A stretch of DNA of 64,000 nucleotides. It comes from Sphingomonas echinoides ATCC 14820. GTDB lineage: Bacteria; Pseudomonadota; Alphaproteobacteria; Sphingomonadales; Sphingomonadaceae. Under the pieces are notes generated by a model. The model made no database searches. It was not told the DNA's origin and was given only the letters and a program-made list of their open reading frames with translations. The translations under genes and the position numbers were made by a program. Shown piece by piece: positions 46,870 to 56,321 of the stretch (the stretch's first letter is position 1; each line of letters starts with the position of its first letter). The DNA is taken from the NCBI RefSeq assembly GCF_000241465.1, contig NZ_JH584235.1, forward strand, positions 3,178,365 through 3,242,364. The letters are read 5' to 3'.

Positions 46870-48708
46870 ATGCGTTTGAATATCGGCCGTCGACTGAATC
46901 TTCTTACTTTGGCGGCGCTGTGCGCGATGACGCTTGGTCTTGGCGTCGCGCTGCTGCGCTTGGGCGATGTCATGTTGCACGATGTTGCCACGCAGACGCG
47001 TGCCACGCTGGAAACCGCTTATGGCGTCGTGGAACAGTATCAGGCGCAGGAGGCCGACGGTCGCCTCACCCGCGAACAGGCGCAGGCGGGCGCGCTCTCC
47101 ACGCTCCGCAAGATGCGCTACAACGGCAAAGAGTATTTCTGGGTCAACGATCTGTTGCCGCGCATGATCATGCATCCGGTCAAGCCGGAGCTGGAGGGCA
47201 AGGATTTGCGCCAGACCACTGATCCGGATGGTCGCTTTCCGTTTGTGGAGTTTGTCAAGGCGGCCGAGCGCAACCCGGACGGGGACTTTGTCGCCTATCG
47301 CTGGCCCAAGCCGGGCTCGGAGGCACCGCAGCCCAAAATCTCCTTCGTGAAGAAGTTCGCGCCCTGGGGCTGGGTGATCGGCACCGGCGCGTACCAGACC
47401 GATGCCTGGGCGGCGATCTGGGGTGAAGCGTCCTTGCTGGTTGGCCTTGCGCTGCTCGGAATTCTGGCGATGGCGGCGCTGGGTTGGTTGCTCGCCCGCT
47501 CGATCACGCGGCCGCTCAACGCGCTGACGGCGCGCATGGGGGCGCTTCAGGCGGGGGACACCGCGACCGACATTCCCGGTCTCGCCAGGTCTGACGAATT
47601 GGGTGACATGGCGCGCGCCCTCGGCACCTTCCGCGATGTGGCGGTGGCCAAGGCAGCCGCCGATCGCGCCAAGGCGGCGGAAGATATCGCGCAGCATGCG
47701 GTGGTCGATACGCTTTCACGCCACTTGAAGGCGATGTCGGACGGTGATCTGACCGCGCAGATTCGCGAAGAGTTTCCGGATAACTATCAGGAGCTTAAAC
47801 AGAATTATAACGGCGCGGTCGGTGATCTGCGCGAGCTGATGGCCTCGGTCACCGATGCGTGTCACGGCATCCGCACCGGCTCCAACGAGATCGCGCTGGC
47901 GGCGGATGACCTAGCCCGGCGCTCCGAGGGCAATGCCGCCAGTCTCGAAAAGGCGTCTGCGTCGCTGACACAGATGGAGGGCGTGCTGGTGCAGACGGCG
48001 CGATCGGCGGGCCAGACCGTCGATCAGACCGAGCAAGCGGTGTCGAACGTGGTCGCCGGTCGCAACACCGCCGAGCATGCCGTGTCGGCAATGAGCCGTG
48101 TGCTGGACGGCGCGAAGGGGATTGATAGCGTCATCGAAGGCCTCGACAAGATCGCGTTCCAGACGCGTGTCCTGGCGATGAATGCGGCGGTCGAAGCGGG
48201 GCGCGCAGGCGACGCCGGACGCGGCTTCGCCGTCGTCGCCGACCTGGTCTCGGCGCTGGCAATGCGGTCCGAAGAGGAGGCGAAGCGCGCGCGCGGGCAG
48301 TTGACCGCGACCCAGGAGGATATCAGCACCGCCGTTGGTGCGGTGCAGAATGTCGATGGCGCTCTGTCCAATATTTCCGGCAGCGTGGAGCAAGTATTGT
48401 CGCTGGTGTCGCGCATGGCCGCGGAAAACCGGACACAAGCCACCACGATCAAGGAGATCGCCGGAGCGGTGAACGATATCGACCGGGCGACCCAGCAAAA
48501 TGCCGCGATGGTGGAGCAGACCTCCGCCGCCGCGCGCAACCTGGCAACCGAAGTCGATGGTCTCGATCGCAATGCCAGCCGGTTCAAGACCCGCGATACC
48601 GACGGCGCACGGGTGGGGGCCAAGGTCCGCGACCATCGCGGCGATGCGGGCGGCAGTTCCGCACGGCGACCAAAGGCGATCGCATCGGGCGGATTTCAGG
48701 TGCATTGA
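46870..48708 (+). CDS. Methyl-accepting chemotaxis protein with single Cache domain
   Basis: A 612-residue chemoreceptor: transmembrane helix about 10-32, periplasmic single Cache domain (33-180) with NGKEYFWVNDLLPRMIMHPV and FAPWGWVIGTGAYQTD, second helix 185-208, HAMP (209-262), then a signalling domain. The tip again reads [20 protein letters not shown] (444-463), as in the receptor gene at 42021. The upstream GCCTATAA resembles a sigma-28 -10 box, but no matching -35 is placed correctly. AAGGA precedes the ATG. The ligand is probably a small organic acid, as known for sCache_2 receptors. Confidence 0.9.
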   Translation: MRLNIGRRLNLLTLAALCAMTLGLGVALLRLGDVMLHDVATQTRATLETAYGVVEQYQAQEADGRLTREQAQAGALSTLRKMRYNGKEYFWVNDLLPRMIMHPVKPELEGKDLRQTTDPDGRFPFVEFVKAAERNPDGDFVAYRWPKPGSEAPQPKISFVKKFAPWGWVIGTGAYQTDAWAAIWGEASLLVGLALLGILAMAALGWLLARSITRPLNALTARMGALQAGDTATDIPGLARSDELGDMARALGTFRDVAVAKAAADRAKAAEDIAQHAVVDTLSRHLKAMSDGDLTAQIREEFPDNYQELKQNYNGAVGDLRELMASVTDACHGIRTGSNEIALAADDLARRSEGNAASLEKASASLTQMEGVLVQTARSAGQTVDQTEQAVSNVVAGRNTAEHAVSAMSRVLDGAKGIDSVIEGLDKIAFQTRVLAMNAAVEAGRAGDAGRGFAVVADLVSALAMRSEEEAKRARGQLTATQEDISTAVGAVQNVDGALSNISGSVEQVLSLVSRMAAENRTQATTIKEIAGAVNDIDRATQQNAAMVEQTSAAARNLATEVDGLDRNASRFKTRDTDGARVGAKVRDHRGDAGGSSARRPKAIASGGFQVH

Positions 48709-48768
48709 CCGGAGCGACGTGGATTGCCTGCGGGACAGGCTCTCGCAGCGATCCCGCCCCGGCAGACT

Positions 48769-51513
48769 TTACGCCGCGTCCGTCATCCGCTCCCCCGCCG
48801 CGGCACCGAGCAAGCGGCGCTCGATCGTCTTCAGCCGACTCGGCGCGGCAATCTTGTCGCCCGTCAAATCGGTCAGATAGAAGGTGTCGACGGCGCGCTC
48901 GCCATAGGTTGCGACATGCGCCGAATGGATCGTCACCTTAGACTGGAACAGCGCGTGCGCCAGTTGGTGCAACAAGGCCGGCCGATCACGCGCGTTGATT
49001 TCTATGACGGTGAAGCGGTTCGACGCCTTATTGTCGATCAGCACGTTGGGCGCGATCGCAAACGCTTCCGCGCGCGGGCGGGTCAGCGGCTTGGCCATCA
49101 GCCGGTCGATCATCTTCCCGCGATTGGCAAGCGCGTCTTCGATCGCCTGTTTCAGCCGCGACAGCTGCGCGCTTTCGTCGAACGGGCGACCAAAGGGATC
49201 CTGCACCAGGAAATTGTCGAGCGCCATGCCGTCGCGGGTGGTGTGGATGCGCGCGTCGATAATGTTCCCGCCGCCGACGCTGATCGCCCCGGCGATGCGG
49301 TAGAACAGCCCCGGATGATCGGCGGCGTAGACGGTGACCAGCGTCGCGCCGCGTTCGGGATAGACTTGCGCGGTGATCGACAATTGCGCGTCGCCCGCCT
49401 CGGCAATCAGCCGGGCGTTGCGGGCGATCACGTCCTCGGGCTCGGCCACCCAATAAGGTTCGGGCAAGCGGCGCACGAGATGGTCAAACTGCGCAGCATC
49501 CCAGCTCAGCAGCGCTTGTAGAGCCTCCTGCTTGGCGGCGATCCGCTCGCCGCGCCCCTTTTGCTTGTGCCCGAGCCGCAGCACTTCCTCGGCGGATTCG
49601 TACAGGTCGGACAGCAATTGCCGTTTCCACCCGTTCCACACGCCGGGGCCGACCGCGCGAATGTCGACGACCGTCAGCAGCAGCAGCAGCCGCAGCCGCT
49701 CGGGGCTTTGCACCGCTTCGGCAAAGTCGAGGATGGTCTTGAAGTCCGACAGGTCGCGCTTGAACGCGGTCGCCGACATCAGCAGATGGTAGCGCACCAG
49801 CCACGCCACCGTCTCGGTCTCGGCCGGGCTCAGCCCCAGGCGCGGGCACAGCCGGTGCGCGACCTCCGCCCCCAGCACCGAGTGATCGCCACCTCGTCCC
49901 TTGGCGATGTCGTGCAGCAGCACCGCGACAAAGAGCGCGCGGCGGGACACGATCTGTTTCAGCAGCACCGTGCACAGCGGATGGTCGGTCTCCAGCTCGC
50001 CATGCTCGATCCGGCTGAGCAGCCCGATCGCGCGGATGGTGTGTTCGTCGACGGTGTAGTGATGGTACATGTCGAACTGCATCTGCGCGACGACGCGGCC
50101 GAAATCGGGCACGAAGCGGCCGAACACGCCCGCCTCGTTCATCCAGCGCAGCACGGTTTCGGGGTCGCGCGGCGAGGTGAGCATCTCAAGGAACAGCGCG
50201 TTGGCGGTCGGATCCTGCCGGATGTCGTCGGCCAGCTTCGCGTCGCGCGCGGCGGCGCGCATCGCCAGCGGGTGGATTTCCAGCCCGTGTTTGTCGGCGA
50301 GCGCGAACAGCTCGATCAGCCGTACGGGCTTCTCAGCAAGAAAGCCGTCATTGGGGATGGCCAGCCGACCGCGCGTAAGGGTGAAGCCGTTCAGCTTGCG
50401 TGGGGAACGCCGCAGCGTCGGAAAGCCGAAGCGCCGCCCACGCGCCGCGAACTTCTCATCGAGATGCGCCAGGAACACGCCGGTGAGGTCGCCCGCAGTG
50501 CGCGCCTGCAGGAAGTAATAATGCATGAAGCGCTCGACCTTGGATTTGCCGGGGCGATCGGCAAAGCGCATTCGCTCGGCAATTTCGCGCTGCAAATCGA
50601 AGGTCAGCCGGTCTTCCGCGCGGCCGGAAATGGCGTGGAGGTGGCAGCGCACCGCCCACAGGAAATTCTCGGCGCGGTAGAACTGGCGATATTCATCGCG
50701 GCTGAGCAGCCCGGCCTCGACCAGCTCGGCGGGTTCGGTGACGTTATAGGCATATTTGCCGATCCAGAAGAGCGTGTGCAGATCGCGCAGGCCGCCCTTC
50801 GCTTCCTTAACGTTGGGTTCGACGACATAGCGCGTGTCGCCCATCTTGTGGTGGCGCACATCGCGCTCGGCGAGCTTATCGGCGATGAACTGGCGTGCGG
50901 TGTCCGCCTGCACCTCGGCTTTGAAGCGCCGCGCGGCCTCGTCATACAGCGCCTGGTCGCCCCACACATAGCGCGCCTCGAGCAAGGCGGTGCGGATCGT
51001 CACGTCGCTCTTGGCCTGCCGCACCATCTCGTCGAGCGAACGGCTGCTATGGCCGACTTTCAGCCCCAGATCCCACAAAGCATAGAGCATCGTCTCGATC
51101 ACTTGCTCGGCCCAGGGCGGTTGTTTGGCCGGGGTGAGGAAGCCAACATCGACGTCCGAATAGGGGGCCATCTCGCCGCGCCCATAGCCGCCGACCGCGA
51201 TGATCGTGATGCGTTCTGCCGCCGTCGGGTTGCTGGCCGGATATAGTCGCTGGACGGTGAAGTCGTATAACAGGCGCAGTAATTGATCGACCAGAAAGGC
51301 CTGTCCGGCGGCCGCCTCCAGCCCGCGCGAGGGATGCTCGATCAGCCGCCGCCCGATCTCGGCGCGGCCGGCGTCGAGCGCTTGCTTGAGCAAGACGGTG
51401 GCGGCGCTCCGCAAAGTGTTGCGATCCCCCTCCAGTGCGGCGAGCGCATCGGCGACGGTGCGCCGATCGATGATCGAACGGCGTTGCGGGAGGGTTTCAA
51501 AGCGTGGCGGCAT
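48769..51513 (-). CDS. glnD: [Protein-PII] uridylyltransferase
   Basis: Bifunctional uridylyl-transferring and uridylyl-removing enzyme that modifies PII proteins according to glutamine level; 914 residues. The nucleotidyltransferase motif GGYGRGEMAPYSDVD lies near residue 110. The HD hydrolase domain contains LLHDIAKGRGGDHS. Two ACT domains at the C-terminus (ATLVTVYAADHPGLFYRIAG and FTVIEINARDRPALLHQLAH) sense glutamine. ATG 51513 (MPPRFETLPQRRS) is chosen; an extension to 51726 would overlap the divergent GNAT gene. Confidence 0.95.
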   Translation of the reverse strand: MPPRFETLPQRRSIIDRRTVADALAALEGDRNTLRSAATVLLKQALDAGRAEIGRRLIEHPSRGLEAAAGQAFLVDQLLRLLYDFTVQRLYPASNPTAAERITIIAVGGYGRGEMAPYSDVDVGFLTPAKQPPWAEQVIETMLYALWDLGLKVGHSSRSLDEMVRQAKSDVTIRTALLEARYVWGDQALYDEAARRFKAEVQADTARQFIADKLAERDVRHHKMGDTRYVVEPNVKEAKGGLRDLHTLFWIGKYAYNVTEPAELVEAGLLSRDEYRQFYRAENFLWAVRCHLHAISGRAEDRLTFDLQREIAERMRFADRPGKSKVERFMHYYFLQARTAGDLTGVFLAHLDEKFAARGRRFGFPTLRRSPRKLNGFTLTRGRLAIPNDGFLAEKPVRLIELFALADKHGLEIHPLAMRAAARDAKLADDIRQDPTANALFLEMLTSPRDPETVLRWMNEAGVFGRFVPDFGRVVAQMQFDMYHHYTVDEHTIRAIGLLSRIEHGELETDHPLCTVLLKQIVSRRALFVAVLLHDIAKGRGGDHSVLGAEVAHRLCPRLGLSPAETETVAWLVRYHLLMSATAFKRDLSDFKTILDFAEAVQSPERLRLLLLLTVVDIRAVGPGVWNGWKRQLLSDLYESAEEVLRLGHKQKGRGERIAAKQEALQALLSWDAAQFDHLVRRLPEPYWVAEPEDVIARNARLIAEAGDAQLSITAQVYPERGATLVTVYAADHPGLFYRIAGAISVGGGNIIDARIHTTRDGMALDNFLVQDPFGRPFDESAQLSRLKQAIEDALANRGKMIDRLMAKPLTRPRAEAFAIAPNVLIDNKASNRFTVIEINARDRPALLHQLAHALFQSKVTIHSAHVATYGERAVDTFYLTDLTGDKIAAPSRLKTIERRLLGAAAGERMTDAA

Positions 51514-51681
51514 GCGTTCCAGATAGGGGGTCGGGCGATCCGCGTCCACGCGCGATCCGCATGGCGTCGTGGCCAAAGCTTGTCGTGCCGCGGTGTCATG
51601 ATGCACAGTGTCGGAGGGTGGCGCGGTTTGATGGCAAGGGCCGGGATGCGCCGCGCCGCGCTTCTCGGGTGTAAGGGGCCA

Positions 51682-52368
51682 ATGACCAACCTGCCATTCT
51701 CGCCGCTCGATCGACCGATCTGGCACAGTCTCACTGGTCGTCAGGGGGCGCTGGCGATTGGCGACGCCCGCGCGCTGCGTTTCCGGCCTGACGTCAATCT
51801 GTTTGGCGAGGCCGCCTGCGATTCATCGGAGGCATTGGCCGCGCTCGCCGCGCTTGTCCCGGACGGCGGCACGCTCGGCCTGATCGGGGTGGGCCCAGCC
51901 GTGCTGCCGCCGGGGACGGCGATCGTGTCGGAGCGGCAGCTCGACCAGATGGTCGCGACCCGGCTGCACCGCGCGGCGCGCGACGTGGACATCGTGCGCT
52001 TGGGGGATGACGATGCGCCCGAGATGCTGGCGCTGGCAACGCTGACCGCGCCGGGCCCGTTCTTCGCGGCGACGCACCTGCAAGGCGGTTATATCGGGGT
52101 GCGCCGCGCCGGGCGATTGGTCGCGATGGCGGGCGAGCGGATGAAGGTGCCGGGTTTCAGCGAGGTGAGCGCGGTCTGCACGCATCCTGACTTTCGCGGG
52201 CAAGGCTTTGCACGGGCGTTGATGGAAGCGGTGATCGCGCCGCTGATCGCGGGAGGAGAGGGCGTGTTTCTCCATAGCTATGCCGACAATCCGGCGGTGG
52301 CGCTGTACCGCGCGCTCGGCTTCGAGACGCGGCGGGAGCTGACGTACACGGTGATCAAGCGGGCGTAG
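51682..52368 (+). CDS. GNAT family N-acetyltransferase
   Basis: A 228-residue protein. The C-terminal half is a GNAT domain: GRLVAMAGERMKVPGFSEVS, then VCTHPDFRGQGFARALMEAV with the acetyl-CoA binding RGQGFA loop, and ALYRALGFETRREL. The N-terminal ~100 residues form a second, less conserved module, as in FR47-like acetyltransferases. ATG 51682 has AAGGGG upstream. It is divergent from glnD and stops 4 bp from the mutS stop. Substrate unknown. Confidence 0.87.
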   Translation: MTNLPFSPLDRPIWHSLTGRQGALAIGDARALRFRPDVNLFGEAACDSSEALAALAALVPDGGTLGLIGVGPAVLPPGTAIVSERQLDQMVATRLHRAARDVDIVRLGDDDAPEMLALATLTAPGPFFAATHLQGGYIGVRRAGRLVAMAGERMKVPGFSEVSAVCTHPDFRGQGFARALMEAVIAPLIAGGEGVFLHSYADNPAVALYRALGFETRRELTYTVIKRA

Positions 52369-52372
52369 CGCG

Positions 52373-54979
52373 TTACTCCCGCGCCAGCGCCTTCAGCCGG
52401 TAGAGCGTTTCCAGCGCTTCACGCGGGGTGAGCGCGTCGACGTCGAGCGTCTCCACCTCGGCGCGGATCGCGTCGGCTTGCTCTTCCTCCACCTCCATCG
52501 CGGCCGCGAAGAGCGGCAGATCGTCGAGACCCGCGGCCAGCCCACCGGTCTTGGCGCGGCCCGCTTCCAGCTTTGCCAGCACCGCCTTGGCGCGCGCGAT
52601 CGTCGCAGGCGGCAGCCCCGCGAGCCGCGCCACCGCGAGGCCATAACTGCGATCGGCCGGGCCTTCGGACACTTCGTGCAGCAACACCAGCTCGCCCTTC
52701 CACTCGCGCGCGCGGACGTGGTGGAGGGTGAGCGCATCACAGCGTTCGGCGAGCCGCGTCAGCTCGTGATAATGTGTGGCGAACAGGCAGCGGCAGCGAT
52801 TGTCGTCGTGGATCGCCTCGACCACCGACCAGGCAATGGCGAGCCCGTCATAGGTCGAGGTGCCGCGCCCGACTTCGTCGAGGATGACGAAGCTGCGCGG
52901 CGTGGCCTGCGCCAGAATGGCGGCGGTCTCGACCATTTCGACCATGAAGGTCGAGCGACCGCGCGCGAGATTGTCCGACGCGCCGACTCGGCTGAACAGC
53001 CGGTCGACCAGTCCGAGCGTCGCGCTGGCGGCGGGGACGTAGCTGCCCGCTTGCGCCAGCACCGCGATGGCGGCGTTCTGGCGCAGGAAGGTCGATTTAC
53101 CGCCCATATTGGGGCCGGTGACGAGCCACAGGCGCGAGTCTTCCGACAAGCGACAATCATTGGCGACGAAGCGTTCGCCGCGCTTGGCCAGCGCATCCTC
53201 GACCACCGGGTGCCGCCCGCCGACAATGTCGAAACAGGCATGCTCGACCAGATCGGGCCGGGCCCAGCCGCCTTCCGCCGCGCGCTCGGCATGGCTGGCG
53301 GCGACATCGAGCCGTGCCAGCGCATCCGCGGTCGCCGCCACCGCCTCGCGCCGGTCGAGCGCGGCGGCGATCAGGTCTTCGAGATGCGCCGCCTCGGCTG
53401 CGAGCGCGTGGGCACCGGCTTGCGTTACCTTGGCGGCGACTTCGTGCAGTTCGGGCGCGTTGAAGCGCACCGCGCCCGCCATCGTCTGGCGGTGGATGAA
53501 GCCGCTATCGGGCTTCATCAAACCATCGGCCGCGCGCGCAGGGACTTCGATATGATAGCCGAGCACGCCATTGTGGCGGATCTTGAGCTGGGCGACGCCG
53601 GTGCGGGCGCGATAGTCAGCCTCGAGCGCGGCGATCGCGCGTCGGCCGCCCGCGCCCGCATCGCGCAGATCGTCGAGCGCGGCGTCATAGCCTGCCGCGA
53701 TATAGCCGCCGTCCGAGGCGTCGATCGGCGGGGAGGGGACGAGGGCCCGGCTGAGCAAGTCGATCAGCGCGCCATGTCCGCGCAGGCGCGGGGCGAGCTC
53801 CGCCAGCAACGCAGGTGGCGCGGCGATCGCGTCGAGCCGCTCGCCCAAGCGCCACGCGCCGTCGAGCCCGTCGCGCAACTGGCCGAGATCGCGCGGGGAA
53901 CCGCGCCCCGCCGCCAGCCGCCCGAGCGCGCGGCCGATATCGGCCATGCTGCGCAGCGTGCCGCGCAGCGATTCGCGCAAGGCGCTATCCTCGGCCAGCA
54001 AAGTGACCAGATCGAGCCGCGCCTCGATCCGCGCGCGTTCCATCAGTGGTGCGCCGAGGTCGGCGGCGAGCAGGCGTGCGCCCGCCGCCGTCACCGTGCG
54101 GTCGATCGCGTCGAGCAAGCTGCCCTTGCGCGCGCCGCTCGTCGTCTGGGTCAGTTCCAGGCTTTCACGCGTGGCGGCATCGATCGCCATGTGCTGCGCG
54201 CTCTGGCCGAGACGGGGCGGGCGCAGGAACGGCATCGCGCCCTTGGCGGTGTGATCGAGATAGGCTACGAGCCCGCCCGCAGCCGACAAGGCCGCACGGT
54301 CGAACTGGCCGAAGCCGTCGAGCGTCGCCACCGCGTACAGGTCCTTCAGCCGCGCTTCGCCGCGCGCGCTGTCAAACTCGCCGCGCGGGCGCAGCATCGT
54401 CGCCAATTCGGCAAAGGCACTCGCTTCGGACGCGATCGTCTCGGCCGGGCTGAGACGGGCGATTTCCGCGGGCAGCCCGGCGGCATCGCAGGCGATCAGC
54501 TCGAAGCGACCGGTCGAGATGTCGGCGGCGGCGATGGCGACCGCGCCGCCCGCTTCGCCGATGGCAGCGCACCAATTGGCGGCGCGCGCATCGAGCAAAG
54601 CTTCCTCGGTCAGCGTGCCCGCCGTCACCACGCGGACGATGGCGCGCGCCACCAAGGTCTTGCCCGCGCGCTTCTTGGCGTCGGCGGGGCTTTCGGTCTG
54701 TTCGGCAATGGCGACGCGGTGCCCGGCCTTGATCAGCCGTGCGAGATAGGCGTCGGCGGCATGGACCGGCACGCCGCACATCGGGATCGGCACGCCGTCT
54801 TGCTCGCCGCGCGCCGTCAGCGCGATGTCGAGCACGGCGGCGGCGACCTTGGCGTCTTCGAAGAACATCTCGAAGAAATCGCCCATGCGGTAGAACAGCA
54901 GGCAATCGCTCGCCTCTGCCTTGAGCGCGAAATATTGCGCCATCATCGGGGTGAGAGCGGGGGTTGGTGCTGGCGCCAT
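52373..54979 (-). CDS. mutS: DNA mismatch repair protein MutS
   Basis: Mismatch-recognition ATPase, 868 residues, normal length. The N-terminal mismatch-binding motif is MGDFFEMFFEDA (Phe-x-Glu). Connector, lever and clamp domains follow. Walker A is TGPNMGGKSTFLRQ, the MutS signature is ILDEVGRGTSTYDGLAIAW, and FATHYHELTRL closes the ATPase domain. The start MAPAPTPALTPMMAQYF at 54979 is chosen over an upstream open extension of shadow composition. It is transcribed toward the GNAT gene. Confidence 0.96.
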   Translation of the reverse strand: MAPAPTPALTPMMAQYFALKAEASDCLLFYRMGDFFEMFFEDAKVAAAVLDIALTARGEQDGVPIPMCGVPVHAADAYLARLIKAGHRVAIAEQTESPADAKKRAGKTLVARAIVRVVTAGTLTEEALLDARAANWCAAIGEAGGAVAIAAADISTGRFELIACDAAGLPAEIARLSPAETIASEASAFAELATMLRPRGEFDSARGEARLKDLYAVATLDGFGQFDRAALSAAGGLVAYLDHTAKGAMPFLRPPRLGQSAQHMAIDAATRESLELTQTTSGARKGSLLDAIDRTVTAAGARLLAADLGAPLMERARIEARLDLVTLLAEDSALRESLRGTLRSMADIGRALGRLAAGRGSPRDLGQLRDGLDGAWRLGERLDAIAAPPALLAELAPRLRGHGALIDLLSRALVPSPPIDASDGGYIAAGYDAALDDLRDAGAGGRRAIAALEADYRARTGVAQLKIRHNGVLGYHIEVPARAADGLMKPDSGFIHRQTMAGAVRFNAPELHEVAAKVTQAGAHALAAEAAHLEDLIAAALDRREAVAATADALARLDVAASHAERAAEGGWARPDLVEHACFDIVGGRHPVVEDALAKRGERFVANDCRLSEDSRLWLVTGPNMGGKSTFLRQNAAIAVLAQAGSYVPAASATLGLVDRLFSRVGASDNLARGRSTFMVEMVETAAILAQATPRSFVILDEVGRGTSTYDGLAIAWSVVEAIHDDNRCRCLFATHYHELTRLAERCDALTLHHVRAREWKGELVLLHEVSEGPADRSYGLAVARLAGLPPATIARAKAVLAKLEAGRAKTGGLAAGLDDLPLFAAAMEVEEEQADAIRAEVETLDVDALTPREALETLYRLKALARE

Positions 54980-55022
54980 CGCCGTCTGATACCGCCCGCC
55001 CTCCCGAAAGGAAACCGCCGCG

Positions 55023-55775
55023 TCAGTGGCTTTGGTTGAGCGCGGCAAAGACCGCGTCATAGCGCCCCTCATGCTCGGCATCGCGCAGGAATTTGACGCG
55101 CTCGACGGCGTTCTCAGGCCCGTGCGGATTGGCTTCCAGCAGTGCCATCGTCTCGGCGATATAGGCGTCGAGCGGCATCGAATTGGGGTTTTCGGCATGA
55201 CCCGGCATCAGATCGGTCGCGACGGCAGGCGGGGCGATTTCGATGACGTCGATGCCCGTATCGGCGAGCTGCGCGCGCAACGACTGCGACCAGCTGTGGA
55301 TCGCCGCCTTGGTTGCGCTGTAGGTCGGTGTCGCCACCAAGGGCACGAACGCAAGGCCCGACGACACGGTGAGGATCGCGGGGTTCGCCTGCTTGCGCAG
55401 GTGCGGCAGCAAAGCCGCAGTCAGCCGGATCGGCCCCAGTAAATTGGTCGCGATCATCGCCTCGGCATCGCTCAGATCATAAGGCTGCGCCGTCATGTCT
55501 TCGGCGCGCATGATCCCGGCATTGTGGATCACGACGTTGAGCGCCGGGTGCTCGCTGGCGACAGTGTCGGCGAAGCGCGCGATGTCGGCTGCGTCGGAAA
55601 CGTCGAGCACGGCGGTGCGGATTCCCGGGCGATCGCGCGCGAGCGCTTCGAGTGGCTCGGCGCGACGGCCAGCGACGATGACGTGGTTGCCGCGCGCCTG
55701 GAATTGCTCGGCGAGCGCGCGACCGATGCCGGTGCCGCCGCCGGTGATGAGGATGGTGTTGCCGCTGATGTTCAT
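55023..55775 (-). CDS. SDR family oxidoreductase (DltE-like)
   Basis: A 250-residue short-chain dehydrogenase: TGGGTGIGRALAEQF binds the cofactor, VIHNAGIMRAED is the NAG motif and the catalytic Tyr-Lys is in TYSATKAAIHSW. The C-terminal part resembles the DltE group. AGGAG lies 8 bases before the ATG at 55775. It is divergent from an HxlR regulator gene, a common pairing in which the regulator controls the oxidoreductase in response to an electrophile or quinone. Confidence 0.87.
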   Translation of the reverse strand: MNISGNTILITGGGTGIGRALAEQFQARGNHVIVAGRRAEPLEALARDRPGIRTAVLDVSDAADIARFADTVASEHPALNVVIHNAGIMRAEDMTAQPYDLSDAEAMIATNLLGPIRLTAALLPHLRKQANPAILTVSSGLAFVPLVATPTYSATKAAIHSWSQSLRAQLADTGIDVIEIAPPAVATDLMPGHAENPNSMPLDAYIAETMALLEANPHGPENAVERVKFLRDAEHEGRYDAVFAALNQSH

Positions 55776-55822
55776 GGGTATTGCTCCTGTCGTTCGGTTG
55801 ACAAAGCCCCTAAAAGCTGCGC

Positions 55823-55860
55823 TTTCCATTGGAAAGTAGGCACGTAAAAGTGCGGTACTT
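55823..55860. promoter_or_regulatory. Palindromic operators between the SDR and HxlR genes
   Basis: TTTCCATTGGAAA (55823-55835) is a perfect 13-base palindrome. An overlapping imperfect dyad follows: AAGTA and GCAC (55834-55843) against GTGC and TACTT (55850-55860). Both lie in the 100-bp divergent region and are likely sites for the HxlR protein. Confidence 0.5.
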
Positions 55861-55875
55861 ACCAATAGGAAACCA

Positions 55876-56262
55876 ATGGCCGTTTCGCACGAATATCCCG
55901 AAAATCTGGACCCGCGCGTCGAGGCCTTGGTCACCGAGGTGATCGGGCGCGTTGCCGACAAATGGACGATGATCGTGCTCGAAGTGCTGACCGAGCATGG
56001 CGAGCTTCGCTTCTCGCGCCTCGCCCAGCTTGCCGAGGGCATCTCCCAGAAGATGTTGACCCAGACGCTGCGCCAGATGGAGCGCGACGGACTGGTGATC
56101 CGGACGATCCATCCCGTTATTCCGCCCAAGGTGGAGTATCGCCTGACCGATCTCGGCTTCACGCTTTCCGAGGCGTTTTGCGGCGTGTGGGCGTGGGCGG
56201 CGCACAATGTCGATCGCATTGCCGAGGCGCGGCGGTCCTTCGATAGTCGTAACGGCAACTAG
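55876..56262 (+). CDS. HxlR family transcriptional regulator
   Basis: A 128-residue winged-helix regulator. VADKWTMIVLEVLTEHGELR followed by FSRLAQLAEGISQKMLTQTL and MERDGLVIR is the HxlR signature. It has no obvious redox Cys pair: only one Cys (in EAFCGVWAW), late in the protein. It is divergent from the SDR gene and probably controls it and itself through the palindromes between them. Confidence 0.9.
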   Translation: MAVSHEYPENLDPRVEALVTEVIGRVADKWTMIVLEVLTEHGELRFSRLAQLAEGISQKMLTQTLRQMERDGLVIRTIHPVIPPKVEYRLTDLGFTLSEAFCGVWAWAAHNVDRIAEARRSFDSRNGN

Positions 56263-56321
56263 GGCCGTTTCCTTCCGCCCAAAGTGTTTCTAAGACGACG
56301 CCGATCCAGGAGGCCTCCCCG

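Noticed and set aside
49561..51246. 561-codon plus-strand frame opposite glnD
   Set aside because: Shadow of glnD, whose catalytic motifs are on the minus strand.
52478..55039. 853-codon plus-strand frame opposite mutS
   Set aside because: Shadow frame; MutS motifs are complete on the minus strand.
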